Of a DNA stretch of 64,000 nucleotides, positions 8,587-16,633 are shown in pieces. Below the pieces are notes generated by a model. It was given only the letters and a program-made list of their open reading frames with translations, ran no database searches and was not told where the DNA came from. Source of the DNA: an uncultured Aquimarina sp. (GTDB lineage Bacteria > Bacteroidota > Bacteroidia > Flavobacteriales > Flavobacteriaceae); NCBI GenBank assembly GCA_947489685.1, contig CANLEM010000003.1:434001-498000 (forward strand), written 5' to 3'. Numbering within the stretch: position 1 is the first letter of the stretch; each line of letters starts with the position of its first letter. The position numbers and the translations under genes are program-made.

Positions 8587-9084
8587 TTAAAACTCTAATT
8601 TTAAAGCTTTTTGTACGGCATTAAAATCTTTTAAATTGACATCTGTACTTTGAGCAAAAGCCGAAGGTACTATTACTATTCTAAAAGCTTGATTATCTGT
8701 GATATCTGCCGCAAGTGCTCCTAGATCATCACTTTCTAGAAATAGCTCCACACTTGCAATGTTTTGTTGTGCATTAAAAATGAAGTTGAACTGAAATTGT
8801 GCAAACCCTCCACCATCAAAGAAAAATGTTCTAGGTAATGGCTCCCACACATCTAACTGAGCTGTAGATTTGGTAGGGTCTAATACATATACCAGTGCTA
8901 CATCAGAGTCGAATACGTTTATATTGTCTGGAACTACAGCTTCTATAAGAAAGTTGTTTGCCGCATTAAAGGTTCCTGTTATTTCAAAAGTACTACCAAT
9001 AGTATCAAAATCGGTGTCATCATCGCTTGAACAAGATGAAAATATAAATGTAGCTAAACAAAGTAAGGTGAAAATTTTTTTCAT
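8587..9084 (-). CDS. Small lipoprotein of unknown function
   Basis: 165 residues with signal peptide and lipobox FSSC followed by SSDDD, predicting lipidation and, by the Bacteroidetes pattern, possibly surface exposure. The mature protein has alternating hydrophobic patterns (FEITGTFNA, DVALVYVLD, QFQFNFIF) suggesting a small beta-sandwich; no catalytic motif is seen. The region around the ATG at 9084 is AT-rich, and the gene follows msrB on the same strand after 27 bases, so it may be read from the msrB transcript. I do not recognise a family. Confidence 0.75.
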   Translation of the reverse strand: MKKIFTLLCLATFIFSSCSSDDDTDFDTIGSTFEITGTFNAANNFLIEAVVPDNINVFDSDVALVYVLDPTKSTAQLDVWEPLPRTFFFDGGGFAQFQFNFIFNAQQNIASVELFLESDDLGALAADITDNQAFRIVIVPSAFAQSTDVNLKDFNAVQKALKLEF

Positions 9085-9111
9085 GAATTCTAATTATTTA
9101 TTTGTTGTAAA

Positions 9112-9507
9112 TTATTTTTTATCAAAGTCTATACTTACTGAATTAACACAATACCGTTGTCCGGTTTGAGTGGGACCATCATTAAAAACATGCCCCAGGT
9201 GACTTCCACAGTTGGTACAAAGTATTTCGGTTCTAATCATTCCGTGACTAGTATCCTTAATATATTCAACTCTACCTTCTATAGATTCATCAAAACTTGG
9301 CCATCCACAACCCGAATCAAATTTTGAACTGCTATCAAATAGAGGTGTATTGCACGCCATACACGCATAGGTACCTTCTTCAAAATGCATATTGTATGCT
9401 CCTGTAAAAGCCCTTTCGGTTCCCTTTTCTCTTAGCACGCTATATTCTTCTTCGCTAAGTTGTGCTTTCCATTCTGCTTCCGATTTTTCTATTGGATACT
9501 TACTCAT
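9112..9507 (-). CDS. msrB: Peptide-methionine (R)-S-oxide reductase, cytosolic
   Basis: 131 residues without a signal peptide. It reduces the R-sulfoxide of methionine in proteins. The zinc-binding cysteine pairs are C49/C52 (CMAC) and C97/C100 (CTNC), and the catalytic cysteine is C120 in RYCVNS. Other family signatures are SGCGWPSF and GHVFNDGP. It overlaps the upstream exported msrB by four bases (ATGA), so a cytosolic and an exported enzyme are made from one transcript. In many bacteria an msrA lies nearby; none is present here. Confidence 0.95.
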   Translation of the reverse strand: MSKYPIEKSEAEWKAQLSEEEYSVLREKGTERAFTGAYNMHFEEGTYACMACNTPLFDSSSKFDSGCGWPSFDESIEGRVEYIKDTSHGMIRTEILCTNCGSHLGHVFNDGPTQTGQRYCVNSVSIDFDKK

Positions 9508-9995
9508 TTGTCTGTTTTTTTTGATTCAAAAATTAAAGCATCTCCATTAATACAATGTCTCCATCCGGTTGTTTCTCTGGGACCATCGTTAAATGCATGT
9601 CCAAGATGTCCTCCACAGGTTCCGCATAGTAATTCTACACGGGCATATCCTATTTTATAATCAACATCCTGATCTACATTTCCTTTCACAGCACGATCAA
9701 AACTTGGCCAACCCGTACCACTATCAAACTTGTGTTTACTTTCATACAAAGGTGTATTACATGCTGCACAATGAAATGTTCCGGCGGCGTATGTTTTATT
9801 TAATGGGCTAGAGTAGGGACTTTCGGTTCCTGCTTGCCTAAGAATATAGTACTGTTCTGGAGTTAAAATCTCTTTCCACTCCGCATTTGTTTTAGAAACG
9901 GCATAGGTCTTCTTTTCTTTCTGGGTCTTTTTTTGAGCTGTTCCGGTACAACTAATAACTAAAGCAACCAAACATAATAAAATTGAACGTGTCAT
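9504..9995 (-). CDS. msrB: Peptide-methionine (R)-S-oxide reductase, predicted lipoprotein
   Basis: The start is placed at the ATG at 9995, not at an in-frame ATG 72 bases upstream, because only this start gives a proper signal peptide (MTRSILLCLVALVISC) with lipobox VISC. The mature enzyme (about 163 codons overall) has the MsrB motifs CAAC, SGTGWPSFD, CGTC, GHAFNDGP and the catalytic cysteine in WRHCINGD. A K-rich stretch separates the lipid anchor from the domain. It would repair oxidised methionine in envelope proteins. It is translationally coupled to the cytosolic msrB and lies 72 bases downstream of the hydrolase stop. Confidence 0.9.
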   Translation of the reverse strand: MTRSILLCLVALVISCTGTAQKKTQKEKKTYAVSKTNAEWKEILTPEQYYILRQAGTESPYSSPLNKTYAAGTFHCAACNTPLYESKHKFDSGTGWPSFDRAVKGNVDQDVDYKIGYARVELLCGTCGGHLGHAFNDGPRETTGWRHCINGDALIFESKKTDK

Positions 9996-10067
9996 GTTTT
10001 TTTTATTAAAATTAATTAAAGTTTTAGTAATAGTCGTATAAATCATCTCTGAATAACGTATCAACAA

Positions 10068-10961
10068 CTATTCCAAAATGAATTCTATAATTTTAGAAAT
10101 TACCATTTTGTCTCCTAAAATTTTACGATGACCTAATTTTTCGGTAAGTAATAATGTTCCATTCTCTAGCTCAGCCACTATTTCGTTGGCTGCACTATAA
10201 TGCACATCTACATCATTTTTATCATGTATAACAAGGGTTGGGATCTTAATTCCGCGTGCAGAAACTGCTCCAGAGTAGTTGTTAAGGTCTTCTCCATATC
10301 TTTTATCAAAATATGTTTTTAGCAATCCTGCAACTTTTTGATCTAATTGAAGGTTCTTGACAAAGTTTTGTGTTACTGCTGTAATACTATTTGCAGTGCC
10401 AATAATTACTAATTTATTAATGTTTAAACCATGTTTGGTAGTTCTTAGCATAGACATACCCCCTAAAGAATGTCCAATGGCAGCTTCAAATGGGCCATGA
10501 GATTTTTCTAAATGATATATGGTTTCTAAAAAATGAGGAAGTATGGTTCGTTTTCCTGGAGATTTACCATGCGCAGGAGCATCAAAGCTAACCGTGCTAT
10601 ACCCATTTTTTAATAACTGATCAGCTATTTTAGAAAGCTGAGTTCCACTACCAGACCAACCGTGTGTTAATAGAATTTTTTTATCCGATTGACCATAGGT
10701 GTATACCATAATCTCGCGATTAATTTTTTTAATCTTAATCCGTTCTTTAGTACTTTGATCATACATTTTTTTTTCTCGATCTGGCATTTGGTAACTGTAC
10801 GGAGTTAAAAAAATTCTGGCCGCAAATCTAGATGCTAAAAAAGGAGAAATCCAGTTTAATATTTTTCCGGTGTAGAGTATTGACTTAGGCAACAATAGGG
10901 CTTGAACAGGAATTTGATCTTTTTCCACTTTGTAAAATAATTGGTTGATTTGAGGCCTCAA
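10068..10961 (-). CDS. Alpha/beta hydrolase
   Basis: 297 residues. The alpha/beta hydrolase core runs from about residue 80 with the strand ILLTHGWSGSG (oxyanion region), the nucleophile elbow GHSLGG, the acid in HDKNDVDV and the histidine in LGHRKIL, so the Ser-Asp-His triad appears complete. The first 80 residues form an extra basic, partly hydrophobic extension (TGKILNWISPFLASRFAARIF) without a cleavable signal; it may associate with the membrane. The substrate cannot be predicted. It is the first gene of a unit running into the two msrB genes. Confidence 0.85.
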   Translation of the reverse strand: MRPQINQLFYKVEKDQIPVQALLLPKSILYTGKILNWISPFLASRFAARIFLTPYSYQMPDREKKMYDQSTKERIKIKKINREIMVYTYGQSDKKILLTHGWSGSGTQLSKIADQLLKNGYSTVSFDAPAHGKSPGKRTILPHFLETIYHLEKSHGPFEAAIGHSLGGMSMLRTTKHGLNINKLVIIGTANSITAVTQNFVKNLQLDQKVAGLLKTYFDKRYGEDLNNYSGAVSARGIKIPTLVIHDKNDVDVHYSAANEIVAELENGTLLLTEKLGHRKILGDKMVISKIIEFILE

Positions 10962-11074
10962 AATTAAAGCAATAGATACTTTTGAATCAAAGAATTAGGA
11001 ATAATTAACATTTTAAAAAATAATAATGAACAAATATATTTAAAGAATTGTTTCGTATAACTTGATAAAGTGCT

Positions 11075-11082
11075 TAATTTTG
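11075..11082 (+). promoter_or_regulatory. Bacteroidetes-type -7 promoter element
   Basis: TAATTTTG matches TAnnTTTG and lies 24 bases before the ATG at 11107. A TTG occurs at 11048-11050 as a loose -33 candidate, slightly too distant. Confidence 0.45.
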
Positions 11083-11106
11083 TAGCTTATTTTTAATCAG
11101 CGCTTC

Positions 11107-12627
11107 ATGGGATTATCTCAAACAGAGATAGAAAAAAAAGAACAAAAGGTTCTATATGATTATCAGAAACGGGATATTGACAAAATATTCAGTCGTCTTG
11201 AGGAATTTCCTGAAAATTATAATCTCTTATATCAGCTTCCAACGGGAGGAGGGAAAACGGTAATTTTTTCTGAGATTGTAAGACGTTATATAGAAACTAC
11301 CAAAAAGAAAGTGGTGGTTTTAACGCACCGTATCGAACTTTGTGGGCAGACCTCTAAAATGTTAACAGAATTTCAGGTTAAAAATAAAATCATCAATAGT
11401 GCGGTAAAACAACTTTATGATCAAGGTGAGTATATGTGTTTTGTTGCCATGGTAGAAACACTTAACAATCGCCTTAATGATGACCAATTGGAGCTGGATA
11501 ACATAGGGATGGTCATTATAGATGAAGCTCATTATAATTCATTTAGAAAATTATTTAGATTTTTTAAGAACTGTTTCATTCTTGGAGTTACTGCAACGCC
11601 ACTAAGCTCTAACATGAAACTTCCGATGAAGGATAATTACAACGAGTTGATCGTTGGTGATACAATAGATTCATTGATAAATAATGGCTTTTTATCCAAA
11701 CCTGTTACCTATACATATGATGTCGGACTGGGATCGTTAAAGATTGGAATGAACGGTGATTATACAGTCAAATCTTCTGAAGAATTATATACAAATATGC
11801 AAATGCAGGATAAACTCTTGCATGCATATGAAGAACGATCTAAAGGTAAAAAAACGTTAATTTTCAATAACGGTATTAATACATCGGTATACGTATACGA
11901 TACTTTTAAAAAGGCAGGGTATCCTATTAGACATTTGGATAACACGAATAGCCGACAAGAAAGAGAAGATATTCTAGCCTGGTTTAAGGAAACAGATGAT
12001 GCTATATTAACATCGGTTAGTATCTTAACCACTGGATTTGATGAACCTACAGTAGAGAGTATTATTTTAAACAGAGCAACAAAATCATTAACTCTTTATT
12101 TTCAGATGATCGGTAGAGGGTCAAGGATACTGCCTACAAAACCTGAGTTTTCTATTATAGATTTAGGTAATAATACAGCGCGATTTGGATTGTGGAATTC
12201 TGATGTAGATTGGCAGTCGATTTTTAGATCACCAGACTTCTATTATAATAATCTTGTGGGAGATGAGGAGATCGAAAGGAACTTTAGATATGTCATGCCA
12301 GAAGATATTAAGAAAGAATTTTCTAAGTCTACGGATTTCGATTTTGATGTTGAAGAAGAATATGCCAAAACCAAAAGATATAGCCTAAGAAGCCTTACAG
12401 TATTAGAAAAATCAATAGAGCAGCATGCAAAAATATGCGCAGAGAATAGCGAAGACGTATTCGATGCACGTATTCTTAGTAGACTCCTGGATAACGATAT
12501 TGAATATAGAGTACGTAGATACTCGTATTGTATTAGTAAGAGTACCAAAAATTATAGAGATTGGTTAGAAGAAGATTATAAACGAAAGCTTAGATCTAAA
12601 ATTAATCAATTATTTATGGATCAATAA
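11107..12627 (+). CDS. DEAD/DEAH-box superfamily 2 helicase
   Basis: 506 residues with all main SF2 motifs in order: Walker A (LPTGGGKTVIF), motif Ia (VVLTHRIEL), Walker B (VIIDEAHYNS), motif III (GVTATP), motif V (TTGFDEP) and motif VI (QMIGRGSR). The architecture is that of the COG1061/SSL2-like DNA helicases (two RecA domains). The last 130 residues (from about 375) are acidic and basic helices without a recognised domain. No nuclease or methyltransferase adjoins it, so a restriction or defence role is not indicated; a general DNA repair helicase is more likely. It stands alone with its own promoter element. Confidence 0.9.
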   Translation: MGLSQTEIEKKEQKVLYDYQKRDIDKIFSRLEEFPENYNLLYQLPTGGGKTVIFSEIVRRYIETTKKKVVVLTHRIELCGQTSKMLTEFQVKNKIINSAVKQLYDQGEYMCFVAMVETLNNRLNDDQLELDNIGMVIIDEAHYNSFRKLFRFFKNCFILGVTATPLSSNMKLPMKDNYNELIVGDTIDSLINNGFLSKPVTYTYDVGLGSLKIGMNGDYTVKSSEELYTNMQMQDKLLHAYEERSKGKKTLIFNNGINTSVYVYDTFKKAGYPIRHLDNTNSRQEREDILAWFKETDDAILTSVSILTTGFDEPTVESIILNRATKSLTLYFQMIGRGSRILPTKPEFSIIDLGNNTARFGLWNSDVDWQSIFRSPDFYYNNLVGDEEIERNFRYVMPEDIKKEFSKSTDFDFDVEEEYAKTKRYSLRSLTVLEKSIEQHAKICAENSEDVFDARILSRLLDNDIEYRVRRYSYCISKSTKNYRDWLEEDYKRKLRSKINQLFMDQ

Positions 12628-12723
12628 TAGCGCTAAGCTTCTATAAGGGTTTGTGCGAATGACTATATTTTATTTATTCAGGTGTATCACTTTTACGAAA
12701 ATGAATTTCATTAAATTTTGAGA

Positions 12724-13509
12724 TTATATTTCGATTTCGCCTTTAAGATAAGGGACAGCGTGACCACTTAAGAAAACACGATCATTTTCTAATCTACAAT
12801 CCAATTCACCACGACGGGCCGATAATTGTATGGCTTTTAACTCTGTTTTGTTTAATCTTTTGCTCCAGTATGGTACCAACGAAGTATGTGCAGATCCAGT
12901 AACAGGGTCTTCAGGAAGTGTAGGCGCATTTGCATCAAAAACACGAGATACAAAGTCCGAATTTTTACCTTCGGAAGTAATGATAGTACATAGATATGGA
13001 AGCTCTTTAAGTGACTCAAGATTAGGATTTTCGATAAGTATCTCTTCTTCTGAAGAAAGCGTAATCATCAGATCTCTGCCTGCAAAAGCTTTAATTGGCT
13101 TGGCATTAAAAGCTTGATGTATTTCTTTAGGAATTTCAACTTCTTGCGGCGGTCTGGATGGAAAATCAAGTGTAATAGCTCCGTTATGCTCTTTTGTGGC
13201 TTTTAGGATTCCACTTTTTGACGAAAATATAACTTCATCAATATTGGTATCAATATAGTTGAAGATTACATATGCCGAAGCTAATGTGGCATGACCACAT
13301 AAATCGATTTCTGCATGAGGCATAAACCACCTGATTTCGTATAGATCATTGTTTTTTACAAAGTAAGCGGTTTCGGCTAAGTTATTTTCTTTGGCTATGT
13401 TTTGCATTAGTGAATCATCTAACCAATAAGGTAGATGGCATATAGCAGCTGGATTACCACCAAATAATTTTTCGGTAAACGCATCTATTTGATACATTGG
13501 AATTTTCAT
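12724..13509 (-). CDS. PhzF-family isomerase
   Basis: 261 residues from the ATG at 13509; a TTG two codons upstream would overlap the SDR gene but is less likely. PhzF proteins are diaminopimelate-epimerase-fold isomerases or epimerases of mostly unknown substrate. Visible motifs are the substrate loop FGGNPAAIC, the catalytic glutamate in NNLAETAYFV, the CGHATLASAY loop and the DPVTGSAHTSL loop, all expected for an active enzyme. It begins 2 bases after the SDR stop and is the third gene of the arsR-SDR-phzF unit, so it is probably de-repressed with the SDR by the ArsR ligand. The other phenazine genes are absent. Confidence 0.92.
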   Translation of the reverse strand: MKIPMYQIDAFTEKLFGGNPAAICHLPYWLDDSLMQNIAKENNLAETAYFVKNNDLYEIRWFMPHAEIDLCGHATLASAYVIFNYIDTNIDEVIFSSKSGILKATKEHNGAITLDFPSRPPQEVEIPKEIHQAFNAKPIKAFAGRDLMITLSSEEEILIENPNLESLKELPYLCTIITSEGKNSDFVSRVFDANAPTLPEDPVTGSAHTSLVPYWSKRLNKTELKAIQLSARRGELDCRLENDRVFLSGHAVPYLKGEIEI

Positions 13510-13511
13510 AT

Positions 13512-14111
13512 TCAATACTTTTTAAAGATTTGACCTGTAAGTTTTGTTGTTAATGCTTGTCGATATATATCTATTAATTCTTTTTTGGTAATGGGAAAAT
13601 GACCTGCAAATTTTTTGTCTTCCTGAAAATCTCCGGATATAGCACCTGGAGCAACTACATTAAGTCGTATTCCTTTCTCGATTTCGTTTGATGCAGCATA
13701 TACAAAACTATGAATTGCGCCATTAACAAGAGATAAGGCAACGGTATTAGGTTCATAGTGGTCGGCTAGGATTCCTGTGGTAAGTAGTATAACTCCATTA
13801 TCATTTATGTGATCTTTTGCAATATGTACAAGATTAACTTGCCCCATAAGTTTGCTACGTATACCGATATAATAATCTTCTTCGGATAATTCTGTTAAGG
13901 GTTTCCATGCTGCGGTACCAGCTGCATTAATTACGACATCTAGTTTTGGGAGTTTGTTAAACAAATTCTTTATGGATTTAGAATCGGTAATATCTACTGG
14001 GTAGTGCTCACTATTTCTGTGAGCAGCATATACATCTGTATACTCTGTTTTAAATGTATGATATAATTCTTTGCCTATAGTACCTGTTGCGCCTATTATT
14101 AATATTTTCAT
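13512..14111 (-). CDS. Short-chain dehydrogenase-like protein lacking the YxxxK active site
   Basis: 199 residues with the NAD(P)-binding glycine motif GATGTIGKEL at the N-terminus, the NAAG motif and the APGAISGDF segment of SDRs. At the place of the catalytic YxxxK the sequence reads LSLVNGAIHSF, so both Tyr and Lys are missing. This is a known variant subgroup of about 200 residues with an S-x-VNGA pattern; such members may bind nucleotide and act as reductases by another mechanism or as sensors. An ArsR operator lies 5 bases upstream of the ATG. It is followed directly by phzF. Confidence 0.88.
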   Translation of the reverse strand: MKILIIGATGTIGKELYHTFKTEYTDVYAAHRNSEHYPVDITDSKSIKNLFNKLPKLDVVINAAGTAAWKPLTELSEEDYYIGIRSKLMGQVNLVHIAKDHINDNGVILLTTGILADHYEPNTVALSLVNGAIHSFVYAASNEIEKGIRLNVVAPGAISGDFQEDKKFAGHFPITKKELIDIYRQALTTKLTGQIFKKY

Positions 14112-14115
14112 AATT

Positions 14116-14139
14116 ATATATTTAATTTTATAAATATGT
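14116..14139 (-). promoter_or_regulatory. ArsR operator copy upstream of the SDR-phzF pair
   Basis: A 24-base palindrome: arms ATATATTTA and TAAATATGT around ATTTTA. It differs by one base from the copy upstream of arsR (14472-14495). It ends 5 bases before the SDR start, where bound repressor would block transcription. Confidence 0.7.
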
Positions 14140-14151
14140 TATTTTAAATTT

Positions 14152-14460
14152 TTATAATTTCTTTAGTGCACTTAAATATTCTTGTATCACTTCTTCATTT
14201 CTTTTAAAATAAGTCCACTTTCCATGCCTCGTAGTAGTTAATAACCCTGCTTTATGCATACCCGATAAATAATGAGAAATGGTCGGTTGCGACAATCCAG
14301 ACTTTTCTTTAATATGTTGACCGCATACGCCATCATTAAAATGACCAAGTTCTACATGTGGAGGAAAATTTGCGTTAGGATCCTTTAACCACTTTAGTAT
14401 TTCTAATCTAGTAGGATTAGATAATGCTTTATTTATTTCGAGTACTCTAGCATCTGTCAT
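14152..14460 (-). CDS. ArsR-family transcriptional repressor
   Basis: 102 residues from the ATG at 14460 (MTDARVLEINKAL). An upstream in-frame ATG at 14514 would read through the operator palindrome and is rejected as start. The winged-helix ArsR pattern is clear: NPTRLEILKWL, then the recognition helix SGLSQPTISHYLSGMHKAGLL and the wing TTRHGKWTYFKRN. The central segment has one cysteine (GVCGQH); no paired metal-binding cysteines as in ArsR/SmtB metal sensors, so the signal is probably not arsenite. A near-perfect 24-base palindrome occurs upstream of both this gene and the SDR gene, consistent with autoregulation. Confidence 0.9.
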   Translation of the reverse strand: MTDARVLEINKALSNPTRLEILKWLKDPNANFPPHVELGHFNDGVCGQHIKEKSGLSQPTISHYLSGMHKAGLLTTTRHGKWTYFKRNEEVIQEYLSALKKL

Positions 14461-14471
14461 GATACAAATAT

Positions 14472-14495
14472 ACATATTTAATTTTATAAATATGT
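14472..14495 (-). promoter_or_regulatory. ArsR operator copy upstream of arsR
   Basis: A perfect 9-base inverted repeat, ACATATTTA and TAAATATGT, around the spacer ATTTTA, 11 bases upstream of the arsR ATG. The same 24 bases with one mismatch precede the SDR gene. Confidence 0.72.
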
Positions 14496-14616
14496 TAAAT
14501 TTTATTTTTTTCAAGATTGAATGTAACGAATTTGCAATAAGTTCGTCTAGTAAGTAAAAGCTATAGAAAAATTGTAGTCACCTGAATACAAACTTAGTTT
14601 TAACGATACACATAAG

Positions 14617-14655
14617 AGCGCTTATCTTGATACTTCTTGAGATAGGTGCTTTTTT
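14617..14655 (+). terminator. Plus-strand hairpin and T-tract in the leader of the RlmI-like gene
   Basis: A 12-pair stem (left arm AGCGCTTATCTT, right arm GAGATAGGTGCT, three G-T pairs) around a 10-base loop, followed by TTTTTT at 14650-14655. It has the form of an intrinsic terminator on the plus strand, yet no plus-strand gene lies upstream for several kilobases. It sits 120 bases before the ATG at 14778, so it may be an attenuator or the end of a small RNA. Confidence 0.5.
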
Positions 14656-14777
14656 AATTTGTAACATTACCTAATATATAAAGTATATAATAAGGATAAT
14701 ATCCATATATCTACAACATTTAAAATAACCAATAATTCGTAGAAGAAAAATAGAAAATATCCTTATTCTTGTTGCTC

Positions 14778-15992
14778 ATGAAAATTACACCTTTTATAGA
14801 AACCAAAAGATTAGCTATCAAACTTAAACCTTCTGCCGAAAAGATGGTAAAGCAAGGACATCCATGGATATTTGAAAATAGTATTTTAAAGCAAAATACG
14901 GATGGAAAAGCAGGAGATCTCGCTATAGTATATGACAATAAGAAAAACAATTTTTTGGCCTGCGGCCTATATGATCCGTATTCTCCTATTCGGATTAAAT
15001 TGATCCAATATAAGAAACCATCTCAGATTAACGAAGATTGGTTCGTAAATAGGATTGTAGAAGCTTTTAAAATTAGGCAACCGCTTCTAGAAACAGATAC
15101 GAATAGCTATCGATTACTGTTTGGTGAAAATGATTTATTGCCAGGCTTTATAGCTGATGTATATAATAAAGTTTTGGTCATAAAATTATATTCTCATATT
15201 TGGTTTCCTTATTTAAACTGGATGATTCCTTGTTTGATCGAAATTGTAAATTGTGATGCTGTTGTATTGCGTTTAAGTAGAACTTTGCAGTCCAAAGGAG
15301 CAACTTTTAATTTACATGATGGACAAGTAATTTTTGGGGATTTAGAAAACGAAGTGGTAATTTTTAAGGAACATGGAGTGTTGTTTTCGGCTAATGTAAT
15401 TAAAGGCCACAAAACAGGATATTTCCTAGATCATCGTCATAATCGCAGACGAGTAGGGGAGCTCTCATATAATAAAACTGTTTTAGACGTTTTTTCTTAT
15501 GCTGGAGGATTTTCGGTACATGCATTGCATGGAGGTGCAAAAAAAGTTACAAGTTTGGATATTAGCAGGCAGGCCTTGGAAATGGCCCAAGAAAATGCAT
15601 CGCTCAATACTCATGAAGGAACCCATGATATCATAATTGCAGATGCCTTTGAAGGCTTACAAAGCTTGATAAATCAAAAGAAAACGTTTGATATTGTTGT
15701 GATAGATCCACCATCTTTTGCGAAAAGAGAAAATGAAATTTCTAGAGCTAAAAAAAGTTATGCAAAGCTTGCAAAATTGGGAGCTCAATTAGTAAACTCT
15801 AATGGTATTCTTGTATTAGCATCCTGTTCTTCTCGAATAATAGCCGAGGATTTTTTTAAGATATCAGAAGAGCACATACTCTCTGCAGGAAGAAGTTTTG
15901 AGGTGCAGGAGAAAACCTATCATGATATCGATCATCCTGTTAATTTTACAGAAGGTGCATACTTAAAATGTGGATATTATATGCTAGATTAA
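14778..15992 (+). CDS. RlmI-type SAM-dependent rRNA cytosine methyltransferase
   Basis: 404 residues from the ATG at 14778; a TTG three codons earlier is less likely. The N-terminal PUA domain (about residues 5-80, GHPWIFENSI) precedes a central EEHEE-like region and a Rossmann methyltransferase domain. The SAM-binding motif is LDVFSYAGGFSVHALHGGA with the acidic LDIS strand. Motif IV is IDPPSF, and LASCSSR carries a conserved cysteine. RlmI methylates a 23S rRNA cytosine (C1962 in E. coli); the family also contains guanine methyltransferases, so the exact target base is inferred. It stands alone and is preceded by a possible attenuator hairpin. Confidence 0.88.
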   Translation: MKITPFIETKRLAIKLKPSAEKMVKQGHPWIFENSILKQNTDGKAGDLAIVYDNKKNNFLACGLYDPYSPIRIKLIQYKKPSQINEDWFVNRIVEAFKIRQPLLETDTNSYRLLFGENDLLPGFIADVYNKVLVIKLYSHIWFPYLNWMIPCLIEIVNCDAVVLRLSRTLQSKGATFNLHDGQVIFGDLENEVVIFKEHGVLFSANVIKGHKTGYFLDHRHNRRRVGELSYNKTVLDVFSYAGGFSVHALHGGAKKVTSLDISRQALEMAQENASLNTHEGTHDIIIADAFEGLQSLINQKKTFDIVVIDPPSFAKRENEISRAKKSYAKLAKLGAQLVNSNGILVLASCSSRIIAEDFFKISEEHILSAGRSFEVQEKTYHDIDHPVNFTEGAYLKCGYYMLD

Positions 15993-15997
15993 ACATA

Positions 15998-16034
15998 AAC
16001 ATCTGGAAATTACTTTTTGGTAAAACCAGATGTT
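15998..16034. terminator. Weak hairpin between converging genes
   Basis: Inverted repeat AACATCTGG / CCAGATGTT with a 19-base loop, located between the stops of the methyltransferase gene (15992) and the converging 16060-16467 gene. There is no good T-tract, so termination is only possible. Confidence 0.35.
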
Positions 16035-16059
16035 CTGAGCTTTTAAATACATAAGATGC

Positions 16060-16467
16060 CTAGTGCTTTCCAAATACATGCACTTTTGCCTTTTTTCTGG
16101 ATATGTTTTTAGTGTCGTAGAAGAAAGTAATATCTCTAATTATTCTTTTATTTCCTTGTAAATCTATTAACCGTGTAGTGCTTCCTTTTGAGAAATTATG
16201 TTTTAATGGGATTATATCTTTTTTTCCATTACCGTATTGTACAATCATTTTATGCATACGTATTGCGCCACCAGTAACTTTGATTTTTAGTTTTTTAAAA
16301 CCACCCTCTTTTGCAGTAACTTTAATTACATCTTTATCCAGTTTATAATTTACTGTTCGAGATCCAAGGTGTTCCCATCTCATTGTGTTTGATGTAAAAC
16401 TGTTTCCTACAAATAGAATAATAAGTAATAGTGGTATCGCAATGCTTTTTTGGATTGTATTTTTCAT
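16060..16467 (-). CDS. Exported DUF2541-like protein
   Basis: 135 residues with a signal peptide (hydrophobic residues about 9-23, then NSFTSNT). The mature part WEHLGSRTVNYKLDKDVI..., FKKLKIKVTGGAI and RLIDLQGNKRIIRDI follows the pattern W-x-LG-x-R-V, V...G.F..L, RxIDLxGxxR of DUF2541/YaaX-like small periplasmic beta proteins. The function of that family is unknown. It is a single-gene unit with a lysine-rich tail. Confidence 0.75.
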   Translation of the reverse strand: MKNTIQKSIAIPLLLIILFVGNSFTSNTMRWEHLGSRTVNYKLDKDVIKVTAKEGGFKKLKIKVTGGAIRMHKMIVQYGNGKKDIIPLKHNFSKGSTTRLIDLQGNKRIIRDITFFYDTKNISRKKAKVHVFGKH

Positions 16468-16575
16468 AATTCTAAAAATTTAAATTGAATACTAGTAAGA
16501 CTATGGTGTAGAGAAAAGGTTTAATAACAATAATATTTTTTTAAATACTTTGTACAAACTTTATATATGCGAACG

Positions 16576-16612
16576 AAAAAGGGATGATTCTGATCAGAAT
16601 CATCCCTTTTTT
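16576..16612 (-). terminator. Strong terminator of the OmpA-family gene
   Basis: A perfect palindrome centred on GATTCTGATCAGAATC with GGGATGATT arms, flanked by A and T tracts on both sides. It starts 22 bases beyond the stop at 16634 and works well on the minus strand. Confidence 0.9.
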
Positions 16613-16633
16613 ATTATGGTTACTATTATATAA

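Noticed and set aside
14461-14514. Longer N-terminus for ArsR from the ATG at 14514
   Set aside because: It would run through the palindromic operator, adds 18 residues unlike the family, and MTDARVLEINKAL is the normal family start.
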